In this document: positions 47,861-56,235 of the stretch, one piece after another
How the letters are laid out: the number at the start of each line of letters is the position of its first letter
How positions within the stretch are numbered: position 1 is the stretch's first letter
Source: Pseudomonadota bacterium
Lineage (GTDB): Bacteria; Pseudomonadota; Alphaproteobacteria; Sphingomonadales; Sphingomonadaceae
NCBI GenBank assembly: GCA_029779535.1
Contig: JAKPAG010000128.1
Span: 1-64,000 of the forward strand
Length of the DNA stretch: 64,000 nucleotides
Direction: 5' to 3'
Translations under genes and position numbers: made by a program
Notes under the pieces: generated by a model
Seen by the model: only the letters and a program-made list of their open reading frames with translations
Database searches by the model: none
What the model was told of the DNA's origin: nothing

Positions 47861-48790
47861 TCACGCGAAAGTGTGTTCGGGGCCGATCGGCAGGGTGCCA
47901 CCCAGCACCGCGTCATCGACCCGTTTCAAATGGTAGGCCCGGTCGCCCCAGGCACCGCACAGCGCCCAGCTGCGCTTCATCCAGAAGTGCAGGTCGACCT
48001 CGTAGGTATAGCCCATGGCCCCGTGGACCTGGATCGCGGTCTCGGCGGTCAGCATCGCCGCATCGCTCGCCGCGACCTTGGCATGGCTGACGTGGACGGG
48101 AGCGCTATCGAGCCTGTCCTGCATCGCCTGCGCCGCGCGCCAGACCACCGGCTTGGCGAATTCGATTGCCACCGAGCAGCTCGCCAACTGGTGCTTCAGC
48201 CCCTGGAACGCGCCGACCGGCTGGCCGAACTGGGTGCGGATCTTGGCGTATTCGACCGCCTGGTGCAGCATGGCATCGGCCAGGCCCACTAGCTGCGCCG
48301 CGCTCATCAGCGCGCCAAGGTTAAGCAGATGCGGATCGTCGCTGGTCTGCCCCGCAGCGGTCAGGTTGCGCAGCGGATCGACGCTGGTCAGCGCCGCGCC
48401 GGCCCCATCGGCCTCCCAGGGATTGATCGCATGGGCCACGGGCACGCGCCGCGTCCCCGCCACCACGTCCTCAAGCCCATCGAGCTTGCCCTGGGCGACC
48501 AGCCACGGCACGCCGACAAAGGCGGTATCGACCAGCGGTTCGGCGAGGCACGCGCGGCCGCATTCGGCCGCGATCAGCGCGGCTTCGGGCAAGCCCACGC
48601 CCAGCCCGCCTTGCGCTTCAGGCACGCACAGGCCGGTCAGCCCCATGTCGACCAGTCCCTGCCAGATTGCGGGATCGCGGTTGCCCTGTTCGTCGAGGCG
48701 GCGCAGCACTTCCGGGCCATGCGTCCCGGCCAGGTAATCGCGCACCCCTTCGGCGAGGGTGAGTTGATCGTCGGAAAAACGGAAATCCAT
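47861..48790 (-). CDS. Acyl-CoA dehydrogenase, short subunit (FadE32/33-like)
   Basis: A 309-residue protein with a shortened acyl-CoA dehydrogenase fold: MDFRFSDDQLTLAEGVRDYL, then a compressed middle and EYAKIRTQFGQPVGAFQGLK, AIQVHGAMGYTYEVDLHFWM. The size matches FadE32/FadE33 (about 318). Together with the full-length partner at 48790 it probably forms a heterotetramer acting on the ring-opened acyl-CoA. The ATG overlaps the stop of that partner. Confidence 0.86.
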   Translation of the reverse strand: MDFRFSDDQLTLAEGVRDYLAGTHGPEVLRRLDEQGNRDPAIWQGLVDMGLTGLCVPEAQGGLGVGLPEAALIAAECGRACLAEPLVDTAFVGVPWLVAQGKLDGLEDVVAGTRRVPVAHAINPWEADGAGAALTSVDPLRNLTAAGQTSDDPHLLNLGALMSAAQLVGLADAMLHQAVEYAKIRTQFGQPVGAFQGLKHQLASCSVAIEFAKPVVWRAAQAMQDRLDSAPVHVSHAKVAASDAAMLTAETAIQVHGAMGYTYEVDLHFWMKRSWALCGAWGDRAYHLKRVDDAVLGGTLPIGPEHTFA

Positions 48791-49953
48791 CAGCCTGCTC
48801 CCACGCGCGGCAGGCCAAGCAGGCGTTCGGCCGTGATGTTGCGCTGAACCTCGTTCGAACCCGCATAGATCGGGCCGGACAGCGAGAAGATGTAGCCTTC
48901 GAGCCACTGGTTGACCGAGCCATCGGCAAACCGCTTCAGCTCTGCCGCCGCGCCCAGCAACTGCATCGCGGTGCGGTGCATCGAACGGTCAAGCTCGGAC
49001 CAGAAGATCTTGTTGAGGCTGGCTTCGGCGCCGATCTTGCCCCCGGCCATGATCTTCGCCGCGACGCCATAGGTGTTGTAGGCATAGGCCTGCGCCGCGC
49101 CCCAGGCCTGGACCACCGCTTCGCGCGCGGCGGGCGAGGCCTTGTCGGCGTTCGCCCGGTAGAGTTCGACCAGCCGCTTCGCCGTCGCCTGAAAGCGTCC
49201 CGGCGAGCGCAGCATCAGCCCGCGTTCGAACCCGGCGGTGGCCATGGCGACATTCCAGCCCTGCCCTTCGCCCGCCAGGCAGTTTTCCACCGGCACGCGC
49301 ACTTCATCGAAGAACAGTTCGGCAAAGCCGGTGTCGCCGTGCAGCTGGCGGATCGGGCGGCGGGTGATCCCCGGGCTGTTCATATCGAACAGGATGAAGG
49401 TCAGCCCCTTGTGGCGCTTGCTGTCGGGGTCGGTGCGGAAGATGCCGAAGCCCCAGTCGGCAAAGGCCGCCCGGCTGCTCCACGTTTTCTGCCCGGTGAT
49501 GACGTAATGATCGCCGTCGCGCACCGCCTTGGACTGGATCGCGGCCATGTCGCTGCCCGCGCCCGGTTCCGACCAGGCCTGCGCCCAGATTACCTCGCCC
49601 TTGGCCATCGGGGTCAGGAAGCGCTGCTTCTGCTCCTCGGTGCCGAATTCCATGATCGTCGGGCCCAGCAGGAAGATGCCGTTCTGGTTGGCCCGGTTCG
49701 GTCCGCCAGCGCGGAAATATTCTTCCTCGAAGATCAGCCACTGGATCAGGTCCAGCCCGCGCCCGCCATAGGCCTCGGGCCAGGTGACCATGCCCCAGTT
49801 GCCGCTGGCGAGCGTGCGTTCCCATTCGACGTGCTGGTCATAGCCTTCGCGGCATTCCAGCGTGACGAGCGGTTCCTTGGGCACGTGCGCTTCCATCCAG
49901 GCGCGCACTTCGGCCCTGAACGCCTGCTGTTCGGGAGTGTAGTCCAGCTGCAT
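48790..49953 (-). CDS. fadE31: FadE31-type acyl-CoA dehydrogenase
   Basis: A 387-residue acyl-CoA dehydrogenase. WGMVTWPEAYGGRGLDL, FEEEYFRAGGPNRANQNG, IWAQAWSEPGAGSD, RGLMLRSPGRFQA and GPIYAGSNEVQRNITAERLL resemble mycobacterial FadE31. FadE31 works with FadE32/33-type subunits on MOODA-CoA. It is immediately followed by the short subunit, with a 1-base overlap, supporting a heteromeric enzyme. Confidence 0.85.
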   Translation of the reverse strand: MQLDYTPEQQAFRAEVRAWMEAHVPKEPLVTLECREGYDQHVEWERTLASGNWGMVTWPEAYGGRGLDLIQWLIFEEEYFRAGGPNRANQNGIFLLGPTIMEFGTEEQKQRFLTPMAKGEVIWAQAWSEPGAGSDMAAIQSKAVRDGDHYVITGQKTWSSRAAFADWGFGIFRTDPDSKRHKGLTFILFDMNSPGITRRPIRQLHGDTGFAELFFDEVRVPVENCLAGEGQGWNVAMATAGFERGLMLRSPGRFQATAKRLVELYRANADKASPAAREAVVQAWGAAQAYAYNTYGVAAKIMAGGKIGAEASLNKIFWSELDRSMHRTAMQLLGAAAELKRFADGSVNQWLEGYIFSLSGPIYAGSNEVQRNITAERLLGLPRVGAG

Positions 49954-50708
49954 CAGAACTTCGCCGCCTTGCCCGTTTCGACAAACGCGTCGCGGCTCTT
50001 CTGGCTGTCCTCGTGCATGTACATTTCGAGGGTGAAGCCCTGTTCCCAGCGATAGCCGCGATCGACGTCGCGCGGCTCAAGCCCGTTCAAGGCTTCCTTG
50101 GCGATGACGAGCGCCTTGCGGCTCTTGCTGGCGATCACGGCGCAGAACGCGCGCGCTTCCTCGACCAGGCGGTCACGCGGGACGACCTTTTCGAGCGCGC
50201 CCAGGCGGTAGGCTTCCTCGGCCGGGATGTTGCCGCCGGTGAAGAAGGCCGCGCGGACCTTGTGCAGCGGCAACATGCGGGACAGGTGGCTGGCCCCGCC
50301 CATCGCGCCGCGATCGACTTCGGGCAGGCTGAAGAAGGCGTCATCGGCAGCGATGATCGTGTCAGAGGCGCCGCAGATGCCGATCCCGCCGCCGATCACG
50401 AACTTGTGCGCGGCGACCACCACCGGCACTTCCGCATCGCGGATCGCCTTGAAGGTCAAATAATTGCCGCGATTGAGCACGGTGATGCGTTCCGGGTGGG
50501 CCTGCATTTCCTTGATGTCGACACCGCCGCAGAAGCCGCGCGCAGTTTCAGCGGCGCGGATCAGGACGCAGTTCACCTCGGGGTTGCTGGCCGCGGCCGC
50601 GATGATCGCAGGCAGGCTCATCCAGGTTTCGCTGTCAAACGCGTTGACCGGGGGCACGTCGAAGACGATTTCGGCGATCCGGTCCTTGATTTCGGTTGTA
50701 ATCGGCAT
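49953..50708 (-). CDS. echA20: EchA20-type enoyl-CoA hydratase/ring hydrolase
   Basis: A 251-residue crotonase-fold enzyme: MPITTEIKD, VPPVNAFDSETW, GFCGGVDIKEMQAHPER, KFVIGGGIGICGASDTIIAA, FSLPEVDRGAMGGASHLSRM, YRWEQGFTLEMYM. These match mycobacterial EchA20, which hydrolytically opens the D ring of the HIP-derived CoA ester (HIEC-CoA). It is adjacent to ipdC, ipdB and ipdA homologues. The start at 50706-50708 is taken from the family N-terminus. Confidence 0.88.
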   Translation of the reverse strand: MPITTEIKDRIAEIVFDVPPVNAFDSETWMSLPAIIAAAASNPEVNCVLIRAAETARGFCGGVDIKEMQAHPERITVLNRGNYLTFKAIRDAEVPVVVAAHKFVIGGGIGICGASDTIIAADDAFFSLPEVDRGAMGGASHLSRMLPLHKVRAAFFTGGNIPAEEAYRLGALEKVVPRDRLVEEARAFCAVIASKSRKALVIAKEALNGLEPRDVDRGYRWEQGFTLEMYMHEDSQKSRDAFVETGKAAKF

Positions 50709-50712
50709 GGGT

Positions 50713-51780
50713 TCAGTTCCCGGCACACAGCGCGGCAATGCGGGCGCGCGCTTCGGTTTCAATCTGGCTGAGCAGGTCGGCGCAGCTGGGCAGGTCCTTG
50801 AGCCGCCCGGCGACCACGCCAGTCGCCATCAGTCCGTGTTCGGCATCGCCAGACACCACCGCGCGCTGGATCATCATCGGCGCGGCGGCGGCCATCATCG
50901 CCTGGGCCAGCGGCATTTCGCCGTGCGCGGTCATGCCGCGCGCGGTTGAAATCACCTGCCCCCACGACATGCCGGACTGCTTCTTCATTTCCAGGCCCGC
51001 TTCCATCGCGCGCAGCCACATGGCGAGCTTGCCCGAAGCCTCGATCCGCTTGAGCAGCGGGTTGAGGATCATGCGCTGCGGAATACCGTCAACCTTGGTC
51101 GAAACCGCGATGTCGCCGGTGCCAGCCTTGACGTAAGCCGCCTTGGGCGCGGCCGGGACCGGGCTTTCCGCCGTCATCAGGAAGCGCGTGCCCATGGCGA
51201 TGCCAACCGCGCCGCAGGCCAGCGCCGAAGCCAGGCCTCGGCCATCGCCATAGCCGCCAGCGGCGACCACCGGCACATTCACCGCGTCGAGCACCTGCGG
51301 CAGCAGCACCGTGCTTGGCACCGCGCCAGTGTGCCCGCCGCCTTCGCCGCCCTGGACGGTGACCATTTCACAGCCCAATTGGACCATCTTTTCGGCGTGC
51401 TTCACCGCGCCGACCGTGGGGATGCACAGTATCCCCGCATCGCGGAACCGGCCGATCATCTTCGCATCCGGACCGCGCCCGAAGCTGACCGCGCTGACCC
51501 GGTCCTTGTTGGCCAGGATCAATTCGACAATTTCCGCAGCTCCCGGCTGGAAGCTGTGGAAATTGATGCCGAAATTGTGCTGCGTCAGATCGCGCAGGCG
51601 GGCAATCTCCTCGGCCGCCTCGCCCGGGGTCATCACCGCGCAGGCCAGGAAGCCGAAAGCCCCGGCATTGCTGGTCGCGGCGACCAGCTCGGGCTTGGCA
51701 ACCCAGCCCATCGCGGTCTGGATCACCGGCAGCCGGCAACCCAGCCGAGCGGTCAGCGCAGTGGCAAGCACGTCGGCCAT
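50713..51780 (-). CDS. ipdC: IpdC-type FMN-dependent oxidoreductase
   Basis: A 355-residue nitronate-monooxygenase-like TIM barrel, exactly the length of mycobacterial IpdC (Rv3553). Motifs are PVIQTAMGWVAKPELVAATS, FGINFHSFQP, VTVQGGEGGGHTGAVPSTVL and VVAAGGYGDGRGLASALACG, which form the FMN phosphate site. In Mycobacterium, IpdC prepares the HIP-derived CoA thioester for EchA20. It overlaps the upstream hydratase by 1 bp and sits 4 bp before echA20. Confidence 0.9.
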   Translation of the reverse strand: MADVLATALTARLGCRLPVIQTAMGWVAKPELVAATSNAGAFGFLACAVMTPGEAAEEIARLRDLTQHNFGINFHSFQPGAAEIVELILANKDRVSAVSFGRGPDAKMIGRFRDAGILCIPTVGAVKHAEKMVQLGCEMVTVQGGEGGGHTGAVPSTVLLPQVLDAVNVPVVAAGGYGDGRGLASALACGAVGIAMGTRFLMTAESPVPAAPKAAYVKAGTGDIAVSTKVDGIPQRMILNPLLKRIEASGKLAMWLRAMEAGLEMKKQSGMSWGQVISTARGMTAHGEMPLAQAMMAAAAPMMIQRAVVSGDAEHGLMATGVVAGRLKDLPSCADLLSQIETEARARIAALCAGN

Positions 51781-52679
51781 CAGGCTTTGCCGGCCTCCGA
51801 CTTGTTGGCCGAAGCCGCCGACTTGCCGCTGACGCCGCCGATCGAATCCCCGGTAACCAGGTCGTTCTGGGCATGGGCGAAGTGATGCATGTGATAGACC
51901 GCGTCCATCGCGCTGCGCTTGCCGCGCAGTTCCTCGACGTGGTTGATCGACTGCTTGGTCAACCAGTTGCCAAGGCGGCCCTGCCCGGCCAGCTTGTCGG
52001 CCCAGGCCTTGGTCGCGGCGCGCAGTTCCTCGCGCGGGACGACCTTGTTGACCATGCCGAAGCTGAACGCGCGCGGCGCGCTCATCCGTTCGCCCAGCAG
52101 CAGGAATTCCTTGGCGACGCGCGGCGGCAGTTCAAACCCGTGGGCGAAGTATTCGACCCCCGGAATGCCCATCAGCGGGTTGACCGGATCCTGAAAGAAG
52201 GCGTCCTCGCTAGCCACGATCAGGTCGCAGACCCAGGCCAGCATCAGCCCGCCCGCGATGCAGGCCCCCTGGACCATGGCAATGGTCGGCTTGGGAATGT
52301 CGCGCCAGCGGCGGCACATGCCCAGATACTGTTCCTGCTCGCGGGTGTAGAGCAGTTCGGCGGCCGGCTTGTTGGTGTGCGGCGGGATCATCAGCCGCTT
52401 GTCGAATTCGCGGTGCAGGTCGCGCCCCGGGGTGCCAATGTCGTGCCCGGCCGAGAAGTGCTTGCCCTCGCCCGCCAGCACGATGCAGCGCACCGCATCG
52501 TCCTGCACGGCGCGATTGAAGGCATCGTCCAGCGCATAGGTCATCTGCCCGTTCTGGGCATTGTTGAACTGCGGGCGGTTCATCGTGATCCACGCGACGC
52601 CGCCGTCCACTTCATAGCGGACCGGCTCTTCCGTTTCGTAGTTGATCTCGACGTTCTTGGGGGTGACGAGGTCGCTCAT
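51780..52679 (-). CDS. Enoyl-CoA hydratase/isomerase family protein
   Basis: A 299-residue crotonase-fold protein, longer than the classical 260. The core blocks are VAWITMNRPQFNNAQNGQM, GEGKHFSAGHDIGTPGRDLH, VQGACIAGGLMLAWVCDLIV and FQDPVNPLMGIPGVEYFAHG. Extensions at both ends include a Ser/Ala/Lys-rich tail. It sits between ipdB and ipdC, so it likely works in C/D-ring hydrolysis or hydration. The exact step is unknown, because the EchA20 role is better filled by the gene at 49953. Confidence 0.88.
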   Translation of the reverse strand: MSDLVTPKNVEINYETEEPVRYEVDGGVAWITMNRPQFNNAQNGQMTYALDDAFNRAVQDDAVRCIVLAGEGKHFSAGHDIGTPGRDLHREFDKRLMIPPHTNKPAAELLYTREQEQYLGMCRRWRDIPKPTIAMVQGACIAGGLMLAWVCDLIVASEDAFFQDPVNPLMGIPGVEYFAHGFELPPRVAKEFLLLGERMSAPRAFSFGMVNKVVPREELRAATKAWADKLAGQGRLGNWLTKQSINHVEELRGKRSAMDAVYHMHHFAHAQNDLVTGDSIGGVSGKSAASANKSEAGKA

Positions 52680-53470
52680 GCTGCGGCACTCCTTGCAGGC
52701 GGGTTATCCTTGATCACGCTGGCGCGGATGCCATGCGGGTCGAGGCTGGCGATGATCGCCAGTTCATCGGCGCCGGGCAGCGCGGTTTCACCGGCCACCG
52801 CGTCGATCAATTCAAAGCCGGTGGCTTCCTGCACCTGGGCAAAGGTCACGCCCGGATGCAGCGAGACAACGCGCACCGCATTGTCCGGCCCGCCGAAGTC
52901 CATCACGCACAGGTTGGTGACGATCGTGCGCAGGCTGACGGCGCTGTAATTGCCGCCCGGCACGCGCTTGGCCGGGTTATAGCCGACGCCCGAAACCATA
53001 TCGACTTCGCCGGCCACGAACACGCGGGTGGTGTGGCTGGGGAAGAAGAAGCTGTTCGGGTGGTAGATGGTGTTGCCCGGAAAGCCGCGCACGCCCAGCA
53101 TCTGCGTCTTGGGCTGCTGGTGGGTGCCGCCCAGTTGCGACAGGTTGATCTGCCCGAAACGGTCGATCTGGGTGGGCGTGACCATCGCGTGGCGCCGCCC
53201 GGTCCACACCGCCGCGTCAAAGAACCGGCTGAACGGCAGGTAGCCCGCCGCCTTGCGGTCTTCATACTTGCGCGGGCCGATCGGCACCGGCTGTTCGACC
53301 AGATAGCATTCGCCGTCGGTCATCATCAGTTCGGGGCTGTGGGTCAGCTTGGCGAGGCTGGCGGCCAGGCGCGGCACCGGGCCGACGCCAGTGGCGACCA
53401 CTTCCCCGTTGTTGCGGAACGCTTCCGAACAGGCGAAAATGCAGAGTTCTGCGAGAGTTACGTCAGTCAT
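52676..53470 (-). CDS. ipdB: IpdB-type COCHEA-CoA hydrolase, beta subunit
   Basis: A 264-residue class I CoA-transferase-fold beta subunit: SEAFRNNGEVVATGVGPVPR, MMTDGECYLVEQPVPIG, TPTQIDRFGQINLSQLGGTH, GVRGFPGNTIYHP, VSLHPGVTFAQVQEATGFEL. With IpdA it forms the hydrolase that opens the last (C) ring of steroid nuclei. The ATG overlaps the ipdA stop by one base and its end overlaps the hydratase start (ATGA). Confidence 0.9.
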   Translation of the reverse strand: MTDVTLAELCIFACSEAFRNNGEVVATGVGPVPRLAASLAKLTHSPELMMTDGECYLVEQPVPIGPRKYEDRKAAGYLPFSRFFDAAVWTGRRHAMVTPTQIDRFGQINLSQLGGTHQQPKTQMLGVRGFPGNTIYHPNSFFFPSHTTRVFVAGEVDMVSGVGYNPAKRVPGGNYSAVSLRTIVTNLCVMDFGGPDNAVRVVSLHPGVTFAQVQEATGFELIDAVAGETALPGADELAIIASLDPHGIRASVIKDNPPARSAAA

Positions 53471-54354
53471 CAGAAAATCGGCAGCGGGAGAGCCGCCACC
53501 GCCTCCTTTCCGCCAAAGCCAGCAAGGTAATCGGCTTCATTCGCGCCGACGAAACGGTCCTTCACCGCGTTCCAGTCACCCGGATCCTTCGCGGCGTCGG
53601 TGTAGGCCTTGAAGGCCTTCATGTCCCAGCCATAGGCCGGGGGCATCGAGCTGGGATGGGCGCCGCACGGGATGTGCGTAACGCCCGAAATGAACGCGCG
53701 CTCGACGATGTTGTACTGCGCCTGGTCGGCGTAGTGATCTTCGATCTTGTCGACCAGTTCTTCGCACGAAACATAGGTCTTCGCGGCCGCGCGGGCGAAC
53801 CATTCGTCGTAATAGACGTCCGGGCCGAACACGTGGACGTTGCCGCGCCAGTCGCTGCGGTTGACGTGCAGCAGCGCCGCATCCAGCTTCAGCGCGGGCA
53901 TCGCGATCAGCGTTTCGCCATCGGCATAGGGCGACTGCACGGTCTTGAGCCCGCCCAGCGCCGCGAGATCGGTGCCCAGGCCAACGCGGGTCGGCAGGAA
54001 CGGCAGCTGGAACGCCGCCGCCTTGAGGCCCCACTGGACCATCCCTTCGTCGAGTTCGAGCACTTCGAGCTGGCCGGCTTCGCGGGCCTTGCGGAACCAC
54101 GGCTCAAGCGGGATCGCGTCGAGGCTGACGAAAGCGAAGACCAGTTTCTTCACCTTGCCCGCCGCGCAGAGCATCCCCACGTCCGCGCCGCCATAGGCGA
54201 CGATCGTGAGATCCTTGAGGTCCGAGCGCAGGATTTCGCGCACCAGCGCCATCGGCTTGCGCCGCGGGCCCCAGCCACCGATCCCGATGGTCATTCCGTC
54301 CGAAAGCTGGCCGACAATTTCGGCCGGTGTCATCCGTTTATCCAGCATGGTCAT
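53470..54354 (-). CDS. ipdA: IpdA-type COCHEA-CoA hydrolase, alpha subunit
   Basis: A 294-residue CoA-transferase-fold alpha subunit (mycobacterial IpdA is 292). DGMTIGIGGWGPRRKPMALV, TIVAYGGADVGMLCAAGKV, QLEVLELDEGMVQWGLKAAA with the family's conserved Glu region, and HPSSMPPAYGWDMKAF are present. It forms a heteromer with IpdB. The ATG at 54352-54354 overlaps the hsaC stop (ATGA); MLDKRM at 54348 is an alternative start two codons later. Confidence 0.9.
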   Translation of the reverse strand: MTMLDKRMTPAEIVGQLSDGMTIGIGGWGPRRKPMALVREILRSDLKDLTIVAYGGADVGMLCAAGKVKKLVFAFVSLDAIPLEPWFRKAREAGQLEVLELDEGMVQWGLKAAAFQLPFLPTRVGLGTDLAALGGLKTVQSPYADGETLIAMPALKLDAALLHVNRSDWRGNVHVFGPDVYYDEWFARAAAKTYVSCEELVDKIEDHYADQAQYNIVERAFISGVTHIPCGAHPSSMPPAYGWDMKAFKAYTDAAKDPGDWNAVKDRFVGANEADYLAGFGGKEAVAALPLPIF

Positions 54355-55286
54355 TCCGCCGCTGCATTCATCTGGGCTTCCTTCATTGCTTTCTGCCAGG
54401 CCCATTCGTGGCCCCACTGGCTGATCCCGACATGCTTGGTGACCTGCCAGTTGGCAGGGTCGATCACCAGGCTGTCACAGCCCACTTCCAGGTCGAATCC
54501 GCCGGGCGTCTGGACATAGAAGCCCACGGTTTCGTCGTTGAAATGCTGCCCGAGCGTGGCGCTTTCGGGATAGCCGAGCGCCTTCATCCGGTCGTGCGCC
54601 TTGCCCACTTCGAGCAGGCTGGGCAGTTCCACCATCACGTGCACCGCGCCCGACGGCGGCACCGGGCCTTCGCCCAGCGCGATCGAGTGGTGGCGGCCGT
54701 TGTCGGCGTGCATGAAGGCAAAGCCCATGCCCGGATCGTCCGGCCCGCCGCCGCCGAAATAGAAGCGCGGCATGTCGGTCGGGTGGAAACCCACCACGTT
54801 CTGATAGAACGCCACGCATTCGTCGAAGTTCGGCACCGAGAACACCGCATGGCCCAGGCCCATGTCACCGGTGATGAATTCCGGCACGCCCAGCGGCGAA
54901 ACGAACTGCGTGTCGGCCACGCTGTCGCCATGGTAGAATTCGAGGCCATTGCCCGCCGGGTCGCTGGTCTTGAAAAAGGCAGTGACACCGCGCAGCGCGG
55001 CGGCAGCAGCGCTGCCCTGTTCCACCGGCCGGCCGGCCTTGGCCACCGCATCGGCCAGCGCGGCGAGCGCGGCAGCATCGGCCACTTCATAGCCCGCGGC
55101 GGTGAAATGATCGCGCGATCCGCTCTCGATGCGGAAGCGGAACGGCCGCTGGTCGATGCGGAATTGCAGCGCGCCATCGGCCGCATCGGGTGCGCGCATC
55201 GCGCCCACCAGCTGCGTCATGAAGTGGTCCCAGCGCGCCGGTTGCGCGCTTTCGACGATTACATAGCCAAGCGCCTTCACGCCCAT
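54351..55286 (-). CDS. hsaC: 3,4-DHSA (steroid catechol) extradiol dioxygenase
   Basis: A 311-residue type I extradiol dioxygenase of two-domain vicinal-oxygen-chelate fold. It cleaves the aromatised steroid A ring next to the catechol (HsaC/TesB step). Predicted iron ligands are His146 (MGLGHAVFSV), His200 (NGRHHSIAL) and Glu267 (GGFDLEVG), at positions close to the classical 146/210/260. VGFYVQTPGGFDLEV is the signature stretch. The start at 55284-55286 follows AGGGGAG; the longer frame lacks homology. Confidence 0.93.
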   Translation of the reverse strand: MGVKALGYVIVESAQPARWDHFMTQLVGAMRAPDAADGALQFRIDQRPFRFRIESGSRDHFTAAGYEVADAAALAALADAVAKAGRPVEQGSAAAAALRGVTAFFKTSDPAGNGLEFYHGDSVADTQFVSPLGVPEFITGDMGLGHAVFSVPNFDECVAFYQNVVGFHPTDMPRFYFGGGGPDDPGMGFAFMHADNGRHHSIALGEGPVPPSGAVHVMVELPSLLEVGKAHDRMKALGYPESATLGQHFNDETVGFYVQTPGGFDLEVGCDSLVIDPANWQVTKHVGISQWGHEWAWQKAMKEAQMNAAAE

Positions 55287-55290
55287 GGCC

Positions 55291-56058
55291 TTACTCCCCT
55301 TTAACGAGGTCGAGGAAGTACGGACGTTCTCCCCCGCCATCGACGTTGATCCGTGCGCCACTGACCCAGCTGGCACCGTCGCTGCACAGCCACAGCACCG
55401 CCCCGGCAATATCGCTGCCCAGCCCCATGCGCTGAAGCGGCATCGAACGGCCAACCGCGGCTTGCGCTTCTGCGCCGCCATAGGTTGCCTCGGCATTTTC
55501 GGTCTGCATCAGCCCGGCGATGATCGCGTTGACGCGAATGCCCTGCGGGCCCCATTCCTGCGCCAGGCTTTGCGTGAGATTGAGCAGCCCGGCCTTGGCC
55601 GCACCATAGGCCGCCGTGCCCGGCGAGGGACGGATGCCCGAAACACTGGCCACGCTGATGACGTTGCCCCCACCGGCCGCCAGCAGGTGCGGATAGGCCG
55701 CCTGGGCCATATACATCGGCGCCTGCAGATTAAGCTTGAGGATCGCGTCCAGAAAGCGCGGGCTGGCCCCGGCGAAATCGGCATGGGGCGAGCCGCCCGC
55801 ATTGTTGACCAGCACGTCCAGCCGGCCATGCAGCGCCGCCGCATGATCGACCAGCGCCCTGGCCTGGTCGGGATCGCGGATATCGGCGGCAAAGAAGGTC
55901 ACGCCCTGCGGCAGGTCAGCCGGGGCATTGCGCCCACAGACCACCACCTGCGCACCCGAGGCGGCCAGCGCGGCGGCAATATCGCGCCCCAGCCCCCGGG
56001 TTCCCCCGGTGACAATGGCCACGCGCCCAGTCAGATCAATGGCGAAACTGCCGTTCAA
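55291..56058 (-). CDS. Short-chain dehydrogenase/reductase, first gene of the leftward operon
   Basis: A 255-residue classical SDR: RVAIVTGGTRGLGRDIAAAL, VNNAGGSPHADFAGASP, SVASVSGIRPSPGTAAYGAA with catalytic Ser and YGAAK, and SGARINVDGGGERPYF. It starts at TTG (56056-56058), supported by GGGGGAGA seven bases upstream; no ATG is available. It is likely a hydroxysteroid dehydrogenase or acts on a degradation intermediate. It precedes hsaC by 4 bp. Confidence 0.87.
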   Translation of the reverse strand: MNGSFAIDLTGRVAIVTGGTRGLGRDIAAALAASGAQVVVCGRNAPADLPQGVTFFAADIRDPDQARALVDHAAALHGRLDVLVNNAGGSPHADFAGASPRFLDAILKLNLQAPMYMAQAAYPHLLAAGGGNVISVASVSGIRPSPGTAAYGAAKAGLLNLTQSLAQEWGPQGIRVNAIIAGLMQTENAEATYGGAEAQAAVGRSMPLQRMGLGSDIAGAVLWLCSDGASWVSGARINVDGGGERPYFLDLVKGE

Positions 56059-56235
56059 ACCGCGTTCTCCCCCGAAAGCCGAATTGCACGTTTAGCGCGT
56101 TCGGCAGATTCGAAAACCGCCAATATCGAAAGCCGGAGTGCTTTTCAATTGACGATTTGCGTATCGCATGGCAGAAAATTTTACGAATGCTTGGCCTGAG
56201 AGCCGGCACGATTCGACCTAGGGAGAAGACTTACC
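56059..56235. promoter_or_regulatory. Divergent promoter region of the two steroid operons
   Basis: This 177-bp region separates the TTG-started leftward operon from hsaA. It contains three direct copies of CGAAARCCG (56073-56081, 56111-56119, 56127-56135); the outer two extend to 13 matches in 15. There is a TTGACG box at 56149-56154 on the plus strand, without a convincing -10. It also has the short inverted repeat TGCG-TAT-CGCA. The repeats are candidate binding sites for the operon regulator, which is not encoded nearby. Confidence 0.55.

Noticed and set aside
47853..47864. Upstream GTG start for the FadA6-type thiolase
   Set aside because: The bases GTGAGGAAAAAC form the ribosome binding site for the ATG at 47852, and family members begin at MAEAY.
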